A stretch of 54,904 bases of DNA from Prochlorococcus sp. AG-409-A19 (GCA_003216155.1 QCJH01000010.1:1-54904); one strand, 5' to 3'; positions 44,812 through 54,904 are shown, counted from the stretch's first letter. Translations and numbers: made by a program. The notes: a model not told the origin generated them from the sequence alone.

Positions 44812-47406
44812 ATGTTCGAGAGGTTTACAGAAAAGGCCATCAAGGTGATCATGCTCGCCCAGGAAGAAGCAAGGCGCTTAGGGCATAATTTTGTAGGTAC
44901 CGAACAGATACTTCTAGGACTTATTGGAGAAGGAACAGGCGTAGCGGCAAAAGTATTGAAATCAATGGGAGTAAATCTCAAGGAAGCAAGAGTTGAAGTT
45001 GAGAAGATAATTGGACGTGGATCAGGTTTTGTAGCAGTCGAAATACCTTTTACCCCAAGAGCTAAAAGAGTCCTAGAGCTATCTCTAGAAGAAGCCCGCC
45101 AACTAGGCCATAACTACATAGGAACAGAGCACCTTCTATTAGGTCTCATTAGAGAAGGAGAGGGAGTTGCCGCAAGAGTGCTAGAAAATCTTGGTGTTGA
45201 CCTGACAAAAGTTCGAACTCAAGTCATTAGAATGTTGGGAGAGACAGCAGAAGTAACTTCTGGTGGAGGGGGTGGTAAAGGCTCTTTAAAAACAGCCACA
45301 CTTGATGAATTTGGAACAAACCTCACCCAACTAGCAAGCGAATCCAAATTAGACCCAGTAGTTGGAAGACACGAAGAAATTGATCGTGTCATACAAATAC
45401 TTGGGCGCAGAACCAAAAACAACCCTGTCCTAATAGGAGAACCAGGAGTTGGGAAAACAGCTATTGCAGAAGGCCTTGCACAACGAATTCAACAAGGAGA
45501 TATACCAGACATTCTTGAAGAAAAAAGAGTTCTTACTCTTGATATTGGATTATTAGTTGCTGGAACGAAATATAGAGGTGAATTCGAAGAACGTCTTAAA
45601 AAAATAATGGAGGAGATCAAATCAGCAGGCAACGTGATACTAGTTATTGATGAAGTTCACACGCTTATAGGTGCAGGTGCTGCAGAAGGTGCTATTGATG
45701 CAGCGAATATTCTCAAACCTGCTTTGGCTAGAGGAGAATTGCAATGTATTGGCGCAACTACACTTGATGAGTATAGAAAACATATCGAAAGAGATGCTGC
45801 TTTAGAAAGACGCTTTCAACCTGTGATGGTTGGAGAGCCTTCTATTGAAGATACCATTGAAATTTTACGCGGATTAAGAGAACGATATGAGCAACATCAT
45901 CGTCTCAAAATCACTGATGAAGCATTAGAAGCAGCAGCTAATCTAGGAGATCGTTATATTTCTGACAGATTCTTACCTGACAAAGCTATCGATCTAATTG
46001 ATGAAGCTGGAAGCAGAGTACGTCTATTAAATTCAAAACTTCCCCCTGCTGCAAAAGAAGTAGACAAGGAGTTACGTAAAATCCAAAAAGAGAAAGAAGA
46101 TGCTGTTAGAGATCAAGACTTTAATAAAGCTGGAGAATTAAGAGAAAAAGAAGTAGAACTTAGAGAAAAGATTCGTACTGTTCTTCAAACCTCACGTCAA
46201 GAAGAAACTATAGAAGGTCAACAAAAAGGTTCAACGACTGAAAGCAATGCCAACAATTCTGAGAATGCAAAAGAAGAACTTTCTGAACAGGATGAAAATT
46301 TAGTTAATGCAACAAGCAAGCAACTAACTTCCCCCATAGTCAGTGAAGAAGATATTGCTCAAATTGTGGCATCTTGGACTGGCGTTCCTGTTCAGAAGCT
46401 AACTGAAAGTGAGTCAATGAAGTTACTTCATATGGAAGACACGCTTCATCAACGTCTTATAGGTCAAGACGAAGCAGTAAAAGCTGTCTCAAAAGCAATA
46501 AGAAGAGCAAGAGTAGGCTTGAAGAATCCCAATAGACCAATAGCTAGCTTCATTTTCTCAGGTCCTACTGGTGTAGGCAAAACCGAATTAACCAAAGCTC
46601 TTGCTACTTACTTTTTTGGAAGTGAAGAAGCAATGATCCGACTAGACATGTCGGAATTCATGGAGAGGCATACAGTCAGCAAACTAATTGGTTCACCGCC
46701 AGGATATGTAGGATTCAATGAAGGGGGGCAACTAACAGAGGCTGTACGTCGGAGACCATACACAGTTGTTCTTTTTGATGAAATTGAAAAAGCTCATCCA
46801 GACGTATTTAATTTGTTACTTCAACTATTAGAAGACGGAAGACTAACAGACTCGAAAGGTAGAACAGTTGACTTCAAAAACACCTTGATAATAATGACCT
46901 CAAACATAGGCTCTAAGGTAATTGAAAAAGGTGGCGGTGGATTGGGCTTCGAATTCTCTGGCGAGAATGCTGAAGAGAACCAATACAATAGGATTAGATC
47001 TTTAGTCAATGAGGAACTTAAACAATCCTTCCGTCCCGAATTCCTCAATCGCTTGGACGAAATTATTGTTTTCCGTCAACTTAGCCGAGATGAAGTCAAG
47101 GAAATTGCTGAAATAATGCTCAAGGAGGTGTTCATTCGTATGGAAAGTAAAGGTATTATATTGACTGTCTCTAATGACTTTAAAGAAAGACTTGTAGAAG
47201 AAGGGTATAATCCATCTTACGGAGCAAGACCTCTACGTCGTGCAGTAATGAGGCTTCTGGAAGATAGTCTTGCAGAAGAAGTTCTATCTGGCCGTATAAA
47301 AGATGGTGACAGAGCAGAAGTAGACGTAGATGAGAACAAAAAAATTGTAGTCAAACAAAAAAGTGATACTTCATCTACCCCTGAACTAGCATCGGCTGGA
47401 GTCTAA
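44812..47406 (+). CDS. clpC: ClpC (HSP100) ATPase of the Clp protease
   Basis: An 864-residue product from the ATG at 44812, which gives the standard [21 protein letters not shown]; the frame also runs upstream to a GTG. Double Clp-N repeats ([17 protein letters not shown] and [18 protein letters not shown]), D1 Walker [10 protein letters not shown], a middle coiled-coil ([16 protein letters not shown]), D2 Walker [10 protein letters not shown] and the ClpP-contacting domain. A polar Glu/Asn/Ser-rich insert of about 45 residues separates the middle domain from D2. It unfolds substrates for ClpP. The Clp C-terminal D2-small domain ends the protein. Confidence 0.97.
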   Translation: MFERFTEKAIKVIMLAQEEARRLGHNFVGTEQILLGLIGEGTGVAAKVLKSMGVNLKEARVEVEKIIGRGSGFVAVEIPFTPRAKRVLELSLEEARQLGHNYIGTEHLLLGLIREGEGVAARVLENLGVDLTKVRTQVIRMLGETAEVTSGGGGGKGSLKTATLDEFGTNLTQLASESKLDPVVGRHEEIDRVIQILGRRTKNNPVLIGEPGVGKTAIAEGLAQRIQQGDIPDILEEKRVLTLDIGLLVAGTKYRGEFEERLKKIMEEIKSAGNVILVIDEVHTLIGAGAAEGAIDAANILKPALARGELQCIGATTLDEYRKHIERDAALERRFQPVMVGEPSIEDTIEILRGLRERYEQHHRLKITDEALEAAANLGDRYISDRFLPDKAIDLIDEAGSRVRLLNSKLPPAAKEVDKELRKIQKEKEDAVRDQDFNKAGELREKEVELREKIRTVLQTSRQEETIEGQQKGSTTESNANNSENAKEELSEQDENLVNATSKQLTSPIVSEEDIAQIVASWTGVPVQKLTESESMKLLHMEDTLHQRLIGQDEAVKAVSKAIRRARVGLKNPNRPIASFIFSGPTGVGKTELTKALATYFFGSEEAMIRLDMSEFMERHTVSKLIGSPPGYVGFNEGGQLTEAVRRRPYTVVLFDEIEKAHPDVFNLLLQLLEDGRLTDSKGRTVDFKNTLIIMTSNIGSKVIEKGGGGLGFEFSGENAEENQYNRIRSLVNEELKQSFRPEFLNRLDEIIVFRQLSRDEVKEIAEIMLKEVFIRMESKGIILTVSNDFKERLVEEGYNPSYGARPLRRAVMRLLEDSLAEEVLSGRIKDGDRAEVDVDENKKIVVKQKSDTSSTPELASAGV

Positions 47407-47440
47407 AAAACACTAAATAGGAGAAACAAACAGAATTTCC

Positions 47441-48595
47441 ATGGTAGATGCCTCGCTAAAATATATAAATAGTCACTCTATTTCACCTGAAAAGGTATTA
47501 CGAGGACAAGAAGCTTGGATAGAAGGAAAGAAACTCATACCAAGAATCACTCGAAATCCATTACTAATAGGCAGAAGCAAAGGTACATCCAACCTAAGAA
47601 CAGATATATATAATGATCTCAAAGATCTTGGCCTTAATATTACAAGGAATGATCTTCTAAATGATTGTTGCGAATCAGATTTAATCCGGCTACAAAAATC
47701 AGCGGTCTCGAGAACTTGTGATGGTGTAATTGCAGCAGGTGGAGGTAAGGTATTAGACGCAGGGAAGCTTTTGGCCTATCGACTAGAACTTCCCTGCATA
47801 ACTATTCCTTTAAGTGCAGCTACCTGTGCAGGCTGGACAGCAATAGCAAATATTTATTCTCCAGAAGGCTCATTTATAAAAGACCAGGTACTTGATCAAT
47901 GTCCAAACTTATTAATCTTTGATCATGGGTTTGTACAAAAAGCCCCCCCTCGAACTCTCGCCAGTGGAATTGCAGATGGGTTAGCAAAATGGTACGAGGC
48001 TTCTGTAAGTAGTGGTTCAAGTAAAGATGGTTTGGTGCAACAAGCTGTCCAAATGGCCAGAGTTCTGCGAGATCAGTTAATGATTGAAGGACAATTAGCA
48101 ATTGAAAATCCAAACAGCGATGCTTGGAAAAATGTTGCAGAATCCTGCGCTCTTACCGCAGGATTAATAGGAGGAATAGGAGGAGCTTGCTGCAGAACTG
48201 TTGCTGCCCATGCTGTTCATAACGGTCTTACACAACTGCAAGCTTCAAATAAAATGCTTCATGGAGAAAAAGTTGGTTATGGAATCTTGGTCCAACTTCG
48301 TCTTGAAGAAATTCTTTCGAAAAACCAATTAGCCGGGCAAGCAAGACAACAATTAATACATTTTCTAAAAAAGCTCTCACTTCCTACGAGCCTGGAAGAG
48401 CTAGGGCTTGAGAAGACAAGCATTAATGAGCTAAAGCAAGTTTGCGTATTTGCTTGTCGTAAGGAATCTGAGATAAGCTTTTTACCCTTCAAAGTTACAC
48501 CCGATGCAATGCTTGACGCATTACTATGTGCTGGGATGAATAATCAGGACCTCACTCATCAGAACAAACTCAAAGCTATAAAAATTGATCACTAA
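47441..48595 (+). CDS. glycerol dehydrogenase-like (iron-containing alcohol dehydrogenase family)
   Basis: A 384-residue product. NAD-binding GGGKVLDAGKLLAYRLELP, ITIPLSAATCAGW, and the metal-binding ASGIADGLAKWYE region. Resembles glycerol dehydrogenase and glycerol-1-phosphate dehydrogenase families; the true substrate is not decidable. It follows clpC after 34 bases and overlaps the next gene by 11 bases. Confidence 0.88.
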   Translation: MVDASLKYINSHSISPEKVLRGQEAWIEGKKLIPRITRNPLLIGRSKGTSNLRTDIYNDLKDLGLNITRNDLLNDCCESDLIRLQKSAVSRTCDGVIAAGGGKVLDAGKLLAYRLELPCITIPLSAATCAGWTAIANIYSPEGSFIKDQVLDQCPNLLIFDHGFVQKAPPRTLASGIADGLAKWYEASVSSGSSKDGLVQQAVQMARVLRDQLMIEGQLAIENPNSDAWKNVAESCALTAGLIGGIGGACCRTVAAHAVHNGLTQLQASNKMLHGEKVGYGILVQLRLEEILSKNQLAGQARQQLIHFLKKLSLPTSLEELGLEKTSINELKQVCVFACRKESEISFLPFKVTPDAMLDALLCAGMNNQDLTHQNKLKAIKIDH

Positions 48596-49532
48596 TAACT
48601 ACATACCATTTAATAACGCCTCCACACCAGAGTATTTATTAAATGAACTCACTCCAAATATCATTGATCCTCTAGGTAGAAGCCTTGCCACTAAAGTGCA
48701 ATGGTGGGAGCTACCAGAACTTGTTCAAGAGAGAAGAACTAAAGCAACACATTTGGATGAAAATGACAACTGCATTCGGTTTCCTGTAGCTGTAATTGGA
48801 GATGGTTCACCCATACTTCTTTTACATGGTTTCGATAGTAGCTTCCTTGAATTCCGACGTCTTGCACCATTACTAAAAAACCACCATAAACTCATAATTC
48901 CTGATTTATATGGATTTGGATTTTGTCCTCGCTTACCCAACGCAAATTACGGTCCAAAATATCTGATTAAACACTTAAATGCAGTGATAGAAAAATTACC
49001 TGAGAATACATCCATTGGATTAATAGGTGCATCAATGGGTGGAGCAATTGCAATGGAAATTGCAAGACAGAACCCATTAAAAATCAACCGTCTACTTTTA
49101 CTTTCCCCAGCAGGTTTAACTGGAAAACCAATGCCAATACCTCCTCTATTAGACAAGCTAGGCGTATGGTTTCTTAGTCTTCCTCCGGTCAGGGTTGGCA
49201 TATGCAGACAAGCATTTGCCAACCCTGATAAAAGTGTAGGCACTCAAGAAAAACAAATAGCTTCTCTTCATCTAAAAATGCCAGGCTGGGCTAGTTCTTT
49301 AGCCTCCTTTGCAAGAAGTGGAGGAGTAGCCAATTACGGTTCACCTCTACCCATTCAGCCTCTTAAGGTGATTTGGGGTAAAAAAGACCGAATTCTTACA
49401 GATGTCCAAAAAAATGAAGCAATAACGCTACTTGGAAATCACTTAGAAGAATTAGAGGAATCTGGCCATCTTCCCCATCTAGACCAACCAGAATTTGTTG
49501 CAAGGAAATGGCTGGAAGGGTTTAATAAATGA
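48585..49532 (+). CDS. alpha/beta hydrolase
   Basis: A 315-residue product. Oxyanion HG loop LLLHGFDSSF, nucleophile GASMGGAIA, a later Asp (WGKKDRI) and the C-terminal His (EESGHLPHL). N-terminal ~50 residues are an extension unlike standard lids. Substrate unknown; esterase, lipase or chlorophyll-ester hydrolase roles are possible. Its start overlaps the end of the previous gene by 11 bases and its end overlaps the next ATG by 4 bases, suggesting an operon. Confidence 0.88.
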   Translation: MITNNYIPFNNASTPEYLLNELTPNIIDPLGRSLATKVQWWELPELVQERRTKATHLDENDNCIRFPVAVIGDGSPILLLHGFDSSFLEFRRLAPLLKNHHKLIIPDLYGFGFCPRLPNANYGPKYLIKHLNAVIEKLPENTSIGLIGASMGGAIAMEIARQNPLKINRLLLLSPAGLTGKPMPIPPLLDKLGVWFLSLPPVRVGICRQAFANPDKSVGTQEKQIASLHLKMPGWASSLASFARSGGVANYGSPLPIQPLKVIWGKKDRILTDVQKNEAITLLGNHLEELEESGHLPHLDQPEFVARKWLEGFNK

Positions 49533-50173
49533 TGGAGGGAAGGAAATCATTAAAGACAGGACCTTTCTTAAAATTAATAGCAAGTGCCTTGAAGGCTTGG
49601 ATAATACAAAGTTGTGATCAAGTCGGTGAGTTAGAACTAGAACTAAATGGTTCAATATTACAACTTCTAAGAGGCCAACTAGATAGCGTAATGCTCACAG
49701 CCAAAGGAATTATTTTTCAAGGCCTACCCTTTCATTACGCAAAAATCGAAAGCAGTAAATTGCAAATAAATCTAAATCTCAGCAAAAGAAAAAAGCCTGT
49801 AATTCTTAAGGAGATTTTTGAAATCAGAGGTGAAGTCGTAATAACAGGGACTGATTTAAATCATGCTCTTCTTTCAGATTCATGGTGCTGGCTTGGTGAC
49901 TGGTTGGCTGACCAATTAATGGGAATAAAACCACTCGGAGGATTAAAGATTGACCATGAAATTCTTGAATTGTATACTCCAACGGCCAACAAAGAAGACA
50001 TTGAGAAAAGACAGTTTCTTGTTAAAGCAGCATCTGGAACATTGAAAATACAACATAAAGATATAAATGCGGAAGTTTTATTACCAATGGACCCTGCAAT
50101 CCAAATTGAAAATGCTGTACTAAAAGGAGGAAGGTTATACCTTAAAGGCTCTGCAGAAGTAAGACCTAATTAA
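49529..50173 (+). CDS. DUF2993 (LmeA-like) protein
   Basis: A 214-residue product. The pattern AWIIQSCDQVGELELELNGS, QLLRGQLDSVMLTAKGIIFQGL and GEVVITGTDLNHAL, with repeated beta strands, fits the DUF2993 fold (lipid-binding-like, related to LmeA of actinobacteria). No signal peptide is evident. The ATG overlaps the hydrolase end. It stops 3 bases from the convergent cdsA. Function in cyanobacteria not established. Confidence 0.8.
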   Translation: MMEGRKSLKTGPFLKLIASALKAWIIQSCDQVGELELELNGSILQLLRGQLDSVMLTAKGIIFQGLPFHYAKIESSKLQINLNLSKRKKPVILKEIFEIRGEVVITGTDLNHALLSDSWCWLGDWLADQLMGIKPLGGLKIDHEILELYTPTANKEDIEKRQFLVKAASGTLKIQHKDINAEVLLPMDPAIQIENAVLKGGRLYLKGSAEVRPN

Positions 50174-50176
50174 TTC

Positions 50177-51067
50177 TTAACCAGTAAATAAAGGGACTAT
50201 TAGGGTAACTACATAATAAACAACTGCAGGGGTAAATAAATAACTATCTATCCGATCAAGTATTCCACCATGACCAGGCAGTACATCTCCAGAATCCTTT
50301 AATCCGGCATTCCTTTTCATCATTGATTCAGTAAGATCACCAACCAATGCAAATAAAGCGACAAGGGCGCCTAATAGTCCACCTATAAGCAATCCAAATC
50401 TCCACCCCAGCAACAACCCTGAGGAAGCCCCTATTGCCATTGCACACAAAAGGCCTCCGACAGCACCTTCTACGGTTTTGGCTGGAGAAATAGGAGACAA
50501 AGGCAAGCGGCCAAACTTTCGTCCAAGGCCATAGGAACCTATATCACTTGCCACTATCATCAAACAAGCAAGGAAAGTAATTAACATACCTGAAGTAAAA
50601 ATATCTGAGAAAGGAGAAGGAAGAACTCCTAAAACAGGAGAAAGATCTACATCATTCAAATTGCGAAGTCTTATCCAATGACTAGGCAAAAAACCTAAAT
50701 AAAAAAATCCAAAAATAGATGCTGCAATATCTGCAATTGAGCCTGTGATTGGTTGAAGCAAAAGCCATCCACAAATGGCTGCACCAGAAAGAGGTAAAAC
50801 TGCAGCTGATAAATCCGAAGACAATCCTCCATTAACACTCCATTGAGTAGTAAGTAATAACAACTGACAAGCTACAAGTGTTGTTTTTGTAGCTGGTCTA
50901 ATCCCAGTAAATTGGGCCATGCGAAAAAATTCCAACAAGCCCTGGTGGACAATCACTCCAAGAGCAAGAGTGAACCACCACCCACCTAACGCGACAACTA
51001 ACAAGCCGAACAAACCGGCCAATAGGCCACTAATAAAACGATTTCGGGGGAAACAAATAGCCATCAA
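50177..51067 (-). CDS. cdsA: CdsA, phosphatidate cytidylyltransferase
   Basis: A 296-residue, eight-helix membrane protein. Signature ESMMKRNAGLKDSGDVLPGH followed by GGILDRIDS, and SPAKTVEGAVGGL earlier. Makes CDP-diacylglycerol for phosphatidylglycerol. The start has ATG ATG at 51067. Convergent with the DUF2993 gene; 90 bases downstream of the decarboxylase on the same strand. Confidence 0.96.
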   Translation of the reverse strand: MMAICFPRNRFISGLLAGLFGLLVVALGGWWFTLALGVIVHQGLLEFFRMAQFTGIRPATKTTLVACQLLLLTTQWSVNGGLSSDLSAAVLPLSGAAICGWLLLQPITGSIADIAASIFGFFYLGFLPSHWIRLRNLNDVDLSPVLGVLPSPFSDIFTSGMLITFLACLMIVASDIGSYGLGRKFGRLPLSPISPAKTVEGAVGGLLCAMAIGASSGLLLGWRFGLLIGGLLGALVALFALVGDLTESMMKRNAGLKDSGDVLPGHGGILDRIDSYLFTPAVVYYVVTLIVPLFTG

Positions 51068-51158
51068 TATCCAAGATTAAACATCTTCTCTAAAACCCAT
51101 TCAATCGTGGCGTTTTAAAACCACAAAAATCAAAAAACCGATCTCCCACTTAAACATT

Positions 51159-52565
51159 TTAAGCCTCAGAAACTACAGAGATATGAGATGAGACCTGATT
51201 AGGCCAAAGCCTATTTTGATCGATCAACCAACAAACCCTATCCTCATCCAACTTTTCGCCTGGTATTAGCAAGGGAATACCAGGCGGATACGGGCATATC
51301 AACTCTGCTGAAATCTTGCCAACAGCCTTTCTCAAAGCAAGCCTTTGAGTTGGAGCATTCCAAGCATCCCTTAGCTTCATTCGATTAAAACTAACCTTGG
51401 GGATTGGTGGACCAACAAATCTCAATGGAATACCCCCCCACCGATTTCTAGAAATCATTTCAGTCCAAAGCCTTTGCATCAAACTTGACAAACCACGCTG
51501 ATTAGCGAAACCTAAACAAAACAATAAAGAACCAGGCTCTGGTAGCTCAGCAAATAATCCTTTTGAAATCAACCACTGATCCACTTCCAGGCCACTAATC
51601 CCTACTAAAGCCGTATGCCAAATCAAACGCAATGGATCCTGTGTTTTAAGTAAAGGCAAGCCAAACTCTCTTAGCCGAGATTCAATTTCTTTAGCTTCAT
51701 CCAAACGCCTCTTTAAATTCTTCCTGCCAACCGAACTAGATAAATCTCGAATGCTAGCTTCACATGAAGCCAATAACAAAGAACTAGGACTAGTAGTTTG
51801 TATCCAACTAATACTTCGATCAATAATAACTGGATCAACGCGATCACCTTTTAGCCAAAGAGCAGCCGTTTGAGTAAGACCACCAGCAGACTTATGTAAC
51901 GAATGAACAACAAGGTCTGCACCCGATGTCAATGCAGATTGAGGTAGTGAATCATCATCTACAAACGCAAAATGAGTCCCATGCGCTTCATCTACAAGGA
52001 CAGGTAAACCTCTTCTATGAAGTTGGTCTATAAGTGGCTTTATATCCTGTGCATATCCGTGATATGTCGGATGAACAAGAACTGCTGCAGCTACTTTTAA
52101 TTGATAGTGGTTAAGGTACTCAAGAACTTCCAATAACAACTTTTCATCAGGGGGTAAGAAATGTCCTCTATCAACCAAAAAAGGAATTTCAAAAAATACT
52201 GGAGTTACATCACCTAATAGACAAGCTTGAATCAGACTTCTATGAACATTTCGGGGCATCAAAACTGCTTGTCCAGGCCTTGCGACTGACAAAAGAGCCG
52301 CCTGCAAAAGTCCCGTAGCCCCATTAACGCCATACCAAAGCCTTTTTGCACCAAAAACTTCAGCTGATTCCTTCTGACTTTCAAACACTGCCCCATCCCT
52401 AATAAGAGGTCCTCCAATCTCAGGAAGATCAGGCAAATCCCAGACACCAGGACGATTCTTTAGCAAAGCTCGTAATTCTCTTGGCAGACCCACCCCTCTT
52501 CCGTGAGCAGGAAGAAAAAGAGCACGGCCATGCCCTTTGGTCAATAATGAAATCAGGCCCATCAA
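51159..52565 (-). CDS. Orn/Lys/Arg decarboxylase family, PLP-dependent
   Basis: A 468-residue product. PLP lysine in VHSLHKSAGGLTQTAAL, plus VDEAHGTHFAF and VLVHPTYHGYAQD, typical of the fold-I Orn/Lys/Arg decarboxylase group of about this length. Makes a polyamine or its precursor; which amino acid is used is not readable from sequence. Start ATG ATG at 52565. Divergent from the ABC1 kinase gene (49-base gap). Confidence 0.9.
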   Translation of the reverse strand: MMGLISLLTKGHGRALFLPAHGRGVGLPRELRALLKNRPGVWDLPDLPEIGGPLIRDGAVFESQKESAEVFGAKRLWYGVNGATGLLQAALLSVARPGQAVLMPRNVHRSLIQACLLGDVTPVFFEIPFLVDRGHFLPPDEKLLLEVLEYLNHYQLKVAAAVLVHPTYHGYAQDIKPLIDQLHRRGLPVLVDEAHGTHFAFVDDDSLPQSALTSGADLVVHSLHKSAGGLTQTAALWLKGDRVDPVIIDRSISWIQTTSPSSLLLASCEASIRDLSSSVGRKNLKRRLDEAKEIESRLREFGLPLLKTQDPLRLIWHTALVGISGLEVDQWLISKGLFAELPEPGSLLFCLGFANQRGLSSLMQRLWTEMISRNRWGGIPLRFVGPPIPKVSFNRMKLRDAWNAPTQRLALRKAVGKISAELICPYPPGIPLLIPGEKLDEDRVCWLIDQNRLWPNQVSSHISVVSEA

Positions 52566-52614
52566 GATCTAATTGGGTTTCTAAAGTCTTGAAAACAATT
52601 TTCCATTTTCTTAG

Positions 52615-54294
52615 TTGAGCTCTTCTAGTCCAAAACCAAGTAATCCCTCGATTCGCTACAAACCGGATCAAGATTTCCTCTGGTTAATAGTAAAGCCATG
52701 GATTTGGATCCCTAGAATCATCCAATTATTCATTGCTACATCGTCCTTTGCAATCAAACTACTCATAGGTGAATCCTCCAAAAACAAGCAAAGCCAAAAA
52801 AAACTCGCGAAAGAACTTTTAGAGACTCTTATTTACCTCGGACCATGCTTTATAAAGATAGGCCAAGCTCTTTCAACCAGGCCAGACCTTATAAGACGAG
52901 ACTGGTTGGAAGCACTGACTAATCTCCAGGACAACCTACCTCCATTCCCTCATGAAATTGCATTAAGAACAATAGAAGAAGATCTGGGAGCTAAAGCAGA
53001 TCAACTATTCAAAGATTTTCCAAAATCCCCTATTGCTGCTGCAAGTCTTGGGCAAGTTTATAAAGCCCGCTTACATGGCAGTTACTGGGTAGCAGTAAAA
53101 ATACAACGTCCAGATCTAGAATTTATTCTAAGAAGAGACCTAGTAATCATACGCTTCTGTAGTGTCATTTTATCCCCAGTATTACCCTTAAACCTAGGAT
53201 TTGGCATAGGAGAAATAATAGATGAGTTCGGCAGAAGTCTTTTCGATGAAATTAACTACAAAAAAGAAGCAGACAATGCTGTTAGATTTAGCTGTCTATT
53301 TGCAAACACAAATACAATAACAATTCCAAAAGTAGAAAGATTGCTCTCTTCTCAAAGAGTAATCACAACTAGTTGGATTAATGGCACAAAACTACTCAAC
53401 AGAAAAGAATTAATAGAAAAAGGGTTTGACCCAACATGTTTAATTAGAACTGGAGTAATAAGTGGCATAAGACAATTATTGGAGTTTGGATACTTCCATG
53501 CAGATCCACACCCAGGCAATATGTTTGCTCTAGAAGGCAAAACTGGCGATTTAGGACATATAGCTTATGTAGACTTTGGGATGATGGACTCAATTAGTAA
53601 TGAAGATAGAATCACACTTACTGGCGCAGTAGTTCATCTTATAGATGAAGACTTTGACTCATTAGCTCGAGACTTTCAAAAGCTAGGTTTCCTAAGTCAG
53701 CACCAAGATATATCTAAAGTAATTCCAGCATTAAAAGAAGTATTGTCAGGCTCATTAGGGGCATCAGTTGGAACATTTAATTTCAAATCAATAACAGATC
53801 GTTTTTCAGAGTTAATGTATGAATATCCATTTAGAGTCCCCGCAAGATTTGCGTTAATAATTCGTGCTGTAGTAAGCCAAGAAGGCCTTGCCTTAAGACT
53901 GGACCCACAATTCAAAATCATAGAAATTGCATATCCATACGTGGCAAAAAGACTTCTTTCGGCTGAGACTAAAGATATGCTAGAAATCCTTCTAGATGTA
54001 ATCTTTGACAAGAGTGGTCGCATCAGAATAGAAAGAATAGAAAGCCTTCTAGGAGTATTGAATAAAAATAATTCAACTCCACAAAAAGAATTATTGCCCA
54101 TAGTATTTTCCGGTCTAAAATTGCTTGCAGGAGCTGATGGATACAAGCTCAGGAGAAGTCTTATCCTCAAATCAATCAAAGACAATCGTATTTATTCCTC
54201 TGATATGAAGAGATTGACTAAATTAATAATCAAAGAGTTCAGCCCTCCAATTATATATGAACTGCTAGGGAGAATAAAACAAACCAAACGTTAA
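52615..54294 (+). CDS. ABC1/UbiB atypical protein kinase
   Basis: A 559-residue product. KxGQ motif FIKIGQALSTRPDLI, Ala-rich loop AAASLGQVYKARL, ATP Lys VAVKIQRPDLE, YKKEADNAVRF, catalytic FHADPHPGNMF and VDFGMMD. These cyanobacterial ABC1 kinases support quinone or tocopherol-related membrane processes. Starts with TTG at 52615; no better start nearby. The N-terminus has a hydrophobic stretch and the C-terminus one or more weak helices. Confidence 0.95.
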   Translation: MSSSSPKPSNPSIRYKPDQDFLWLIVKPWIWIPRIIQLFIATSSFAIKLLIGESSKNKQSQKKLAKELLETLIYLGPCFIKIGQALSTRPDLIRRDWLEALTNLQDNLPPFPHEIALRTIEEDLGAKADQLFKDFPKSPIAAASLGQVYKARLHGSYWVAVKIQRPDLEFILRRDLVIIRFCSVILSPVLPLNLGFGIGEIIDEFGRSLFDEINYKKEADNAVRFSCLFANTNTITIPKVERLLSSQRVITTSWINGTKLLNRKELIEKGFDPTCLIRTGVISGIRQLLEFGYFHADPHPGNMFALEGKTGDLGHIAYVDFGMMDSISNEDRITLTGAVVHLIDEDFDSLARDFQKLGFLSQHQDISKVIPALKEVLSGSLGASVGTFNFKSITDRFSELMYEYPFRVPARFALIIRAVVSQEGLALRLDPQFKIIEIAYPYVAKRLLSAETKDMLEILLDVIFDKSGRIRIERIESLLGVLNKNNSTPQKELLPIVFSGLKLLAGADGYKLRRSLILKSIKDNRIYSSDMKRLTKLIIKEFSPPIIYELLGRIKQTKR

Positions 54295-54351
54295 ATAGCA
54301 GAGAAATAATCCTTACATATGTTTAAATAGATTAAAGATGAGTAGTTTTTA

Positions 54352-54810
54352 ATGCCAACTAGCTTGCAGCTTCTTCTGACCAAGATTTCCAACTACAAGC
54401 CTATCGGCGACAATGAAAACAATGCCTTGAAAGACGTGGTTCAATTCATTCCTGTTGAACCATCTAAAGATCCAATTATATTAGTCTTGATTGGAGCAGT
54501 TATTGCATTGATTGGCGGAGTCCTATTTGCAAGACTTATGCAAATAAAACTTATAAGATGGGAAAAAGAGAACATCTCTCCGATCCCTGTAGGAACTCCC
54601 CAAACAATAATTAGTTGGATTATCAGCTTTATTGGCATTTCACTTGTTTTCTCAGGCACACTGCAAGTATTCACATTCTCTGCCAAGAACTCATTATTGG
54701 CTTCATTGATTATAAGCTCAGTATCAGCGATAACAATGTGGCTACCTATAAAGAAACTCATGGAAGAAGTTGATGCTGGCACAGTAAAGCAAATAGACAA
54801 ATATCTATAA
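54352..54810 (+). CDS. small polytopic membrane protein, unknown
   Basis: A 152-residue product. Soluble first ~38 residues, then three membrane helices: ILVLIGAVIALIGGVLFARL, IISWIISFIGISLVFSG and SLLASLIISSVSAITMW. Follows the ABC1 gene after ~57 bases on the same strand. Family not recognised. Confidence 0.7.
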   Translation: MPTSLQLLLTKISNYKPIGDNENNALKDVVQFIPVEPSKDPIILVLIGAVIALIGGVLFARLMQIKLIRWEKENISPIPVGTPQTIISWIISFIGISLVFSGTLQVFTFSAKNSLLASLIISSVSAITMWLPIKKLMEEVDAGTVKQIDKYL

Positions 54811-54832
54811 ATAACTCATATTTATAAAGAAT

Positions 54833-54904
54833 CTAATTAAGATCAGATAATTGATAGTCTTCAAATTGTTTAGGAAGACTTCTAAGCATTGACAACCCTT
54901 TTCT
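54833..54904 (-). CDS. C-terminal end of a gene cut by the window edge
   Basis: A minus-strand frame enters from the right edge and ends at a TAG at 54833-54835. The last 23 residues read RKGLSMLRSLPKQFEDYQLS then DLN. Too short to identify. It converges with the small membrane gene (22 bases). Confidence 0.6.
   Translation of the reverse strand, partial: RKGLSMLRSLPKQFEDYQLSDLN

Noticed and set aside
44601..44888. 95-codon frame across the rimI end and clpC start
   Set aside because: Overlaps two certain genes in another frame; shadow.
1..54904. CRISPR arrays, transposases, insertion sequences, integrases, prophage genes
   Set aside because: No regularly spaced repeats, transposase motifs or phage structural genes were recognised in either strand.

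Overview
The window reads as chromosome from a streamlined, AT-rich marine picocyanobacterium, most likely a low-light-type Prochlorococcus. The evidence is a carotenoid cis-trans isomerase (CrtH), a CyanoP/PsbP lipoprotein, a PsbY-like peptide, a cyanobacterial Gly-rich RRM protein, ClpC of cyanobacterial type, a complete RecBCD set, and many genus-style small orphan proteins. The genus is inferred from gene content and style; no search was run. || Layout: (1) 1 to about 12.4 kb is a low-density accessory-like stretch of short, mostly unrecognised genes with long AT-rich gaps. Recognisable genes in it are a 53-aa rubredoxin, a SRAP/HMCES-type DNA-crosslink protein, a DUF3764 protein, a DCC-type (DUF393) thioredoxin-like protein and a TIGR02450 Trp-rich protein. 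It also holds a Nif11-like protein, two proteins sharing a Cys...CNGG tail, and a probable frameshifted secreted-protein gene. The stretch ends at a tRNA-Lys(UUU) whose 3' end faces it. (2) 12.6 to 20.6 kb is backbone: psbY-like, trmFO, crtH, an OmpR-type regulator with a degenerate receiver, a small conserved gene, then plsC-like / TPR-like / bolA / grxD on the minus strand, pdxJ, and a second Nif11-like gene. (3) 21.0 to 31.1 kb holds recC, a membrane methyltransferase, recB and recD. (4) 31.3 to 36.9 kb holds a DEAD-box helicase with a structured leader, an RRM RNA-binding protein with a strong bidirectional terminator, an ABC exporter and a PsbP-family lipoprotein. (5) 37.0 to 44.1 kb holds recR-lipA (+) facing a tight minus-strand operon lysA-cdaA-uppS-bioB-trhO-GNAT. 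(6) 44.1 to 54.9 kb holds rimI, clpC, a glycerol-dehydrogenase-like gene, an alpha/beta hydrolase, a DUF2993 gene, cdsA, an Orn/Lys/Arg decarboxylase, an ABC1 kinase, a small membrane protein, and the C-terminal end of a gene running off the right edge. || How the genes fit together: the backbone is dominated by DNA repair (RecBCD, RecR, SRAP), tRNA modification (TrmFO, TrhO), Fe-S and lipoate/biotin cofactors (Grx4-BolA, LipA, BioB), envelope precursors (UppS, CdsA, PlsC, LysA with c-di-AMP synthesis by CdaA) and photosynthesis support (CrtH, PsbP, PsbY-like, ClpC). The least explained biology is in the first 12 kb. There are duplicated small membrane/Cys modules (CNGG tails), a duplicated Nif11-like family (one copy here, one near 20.4 kb), small secreted acidic proteins, and a short repeat reading as HGPG(D/T)G.
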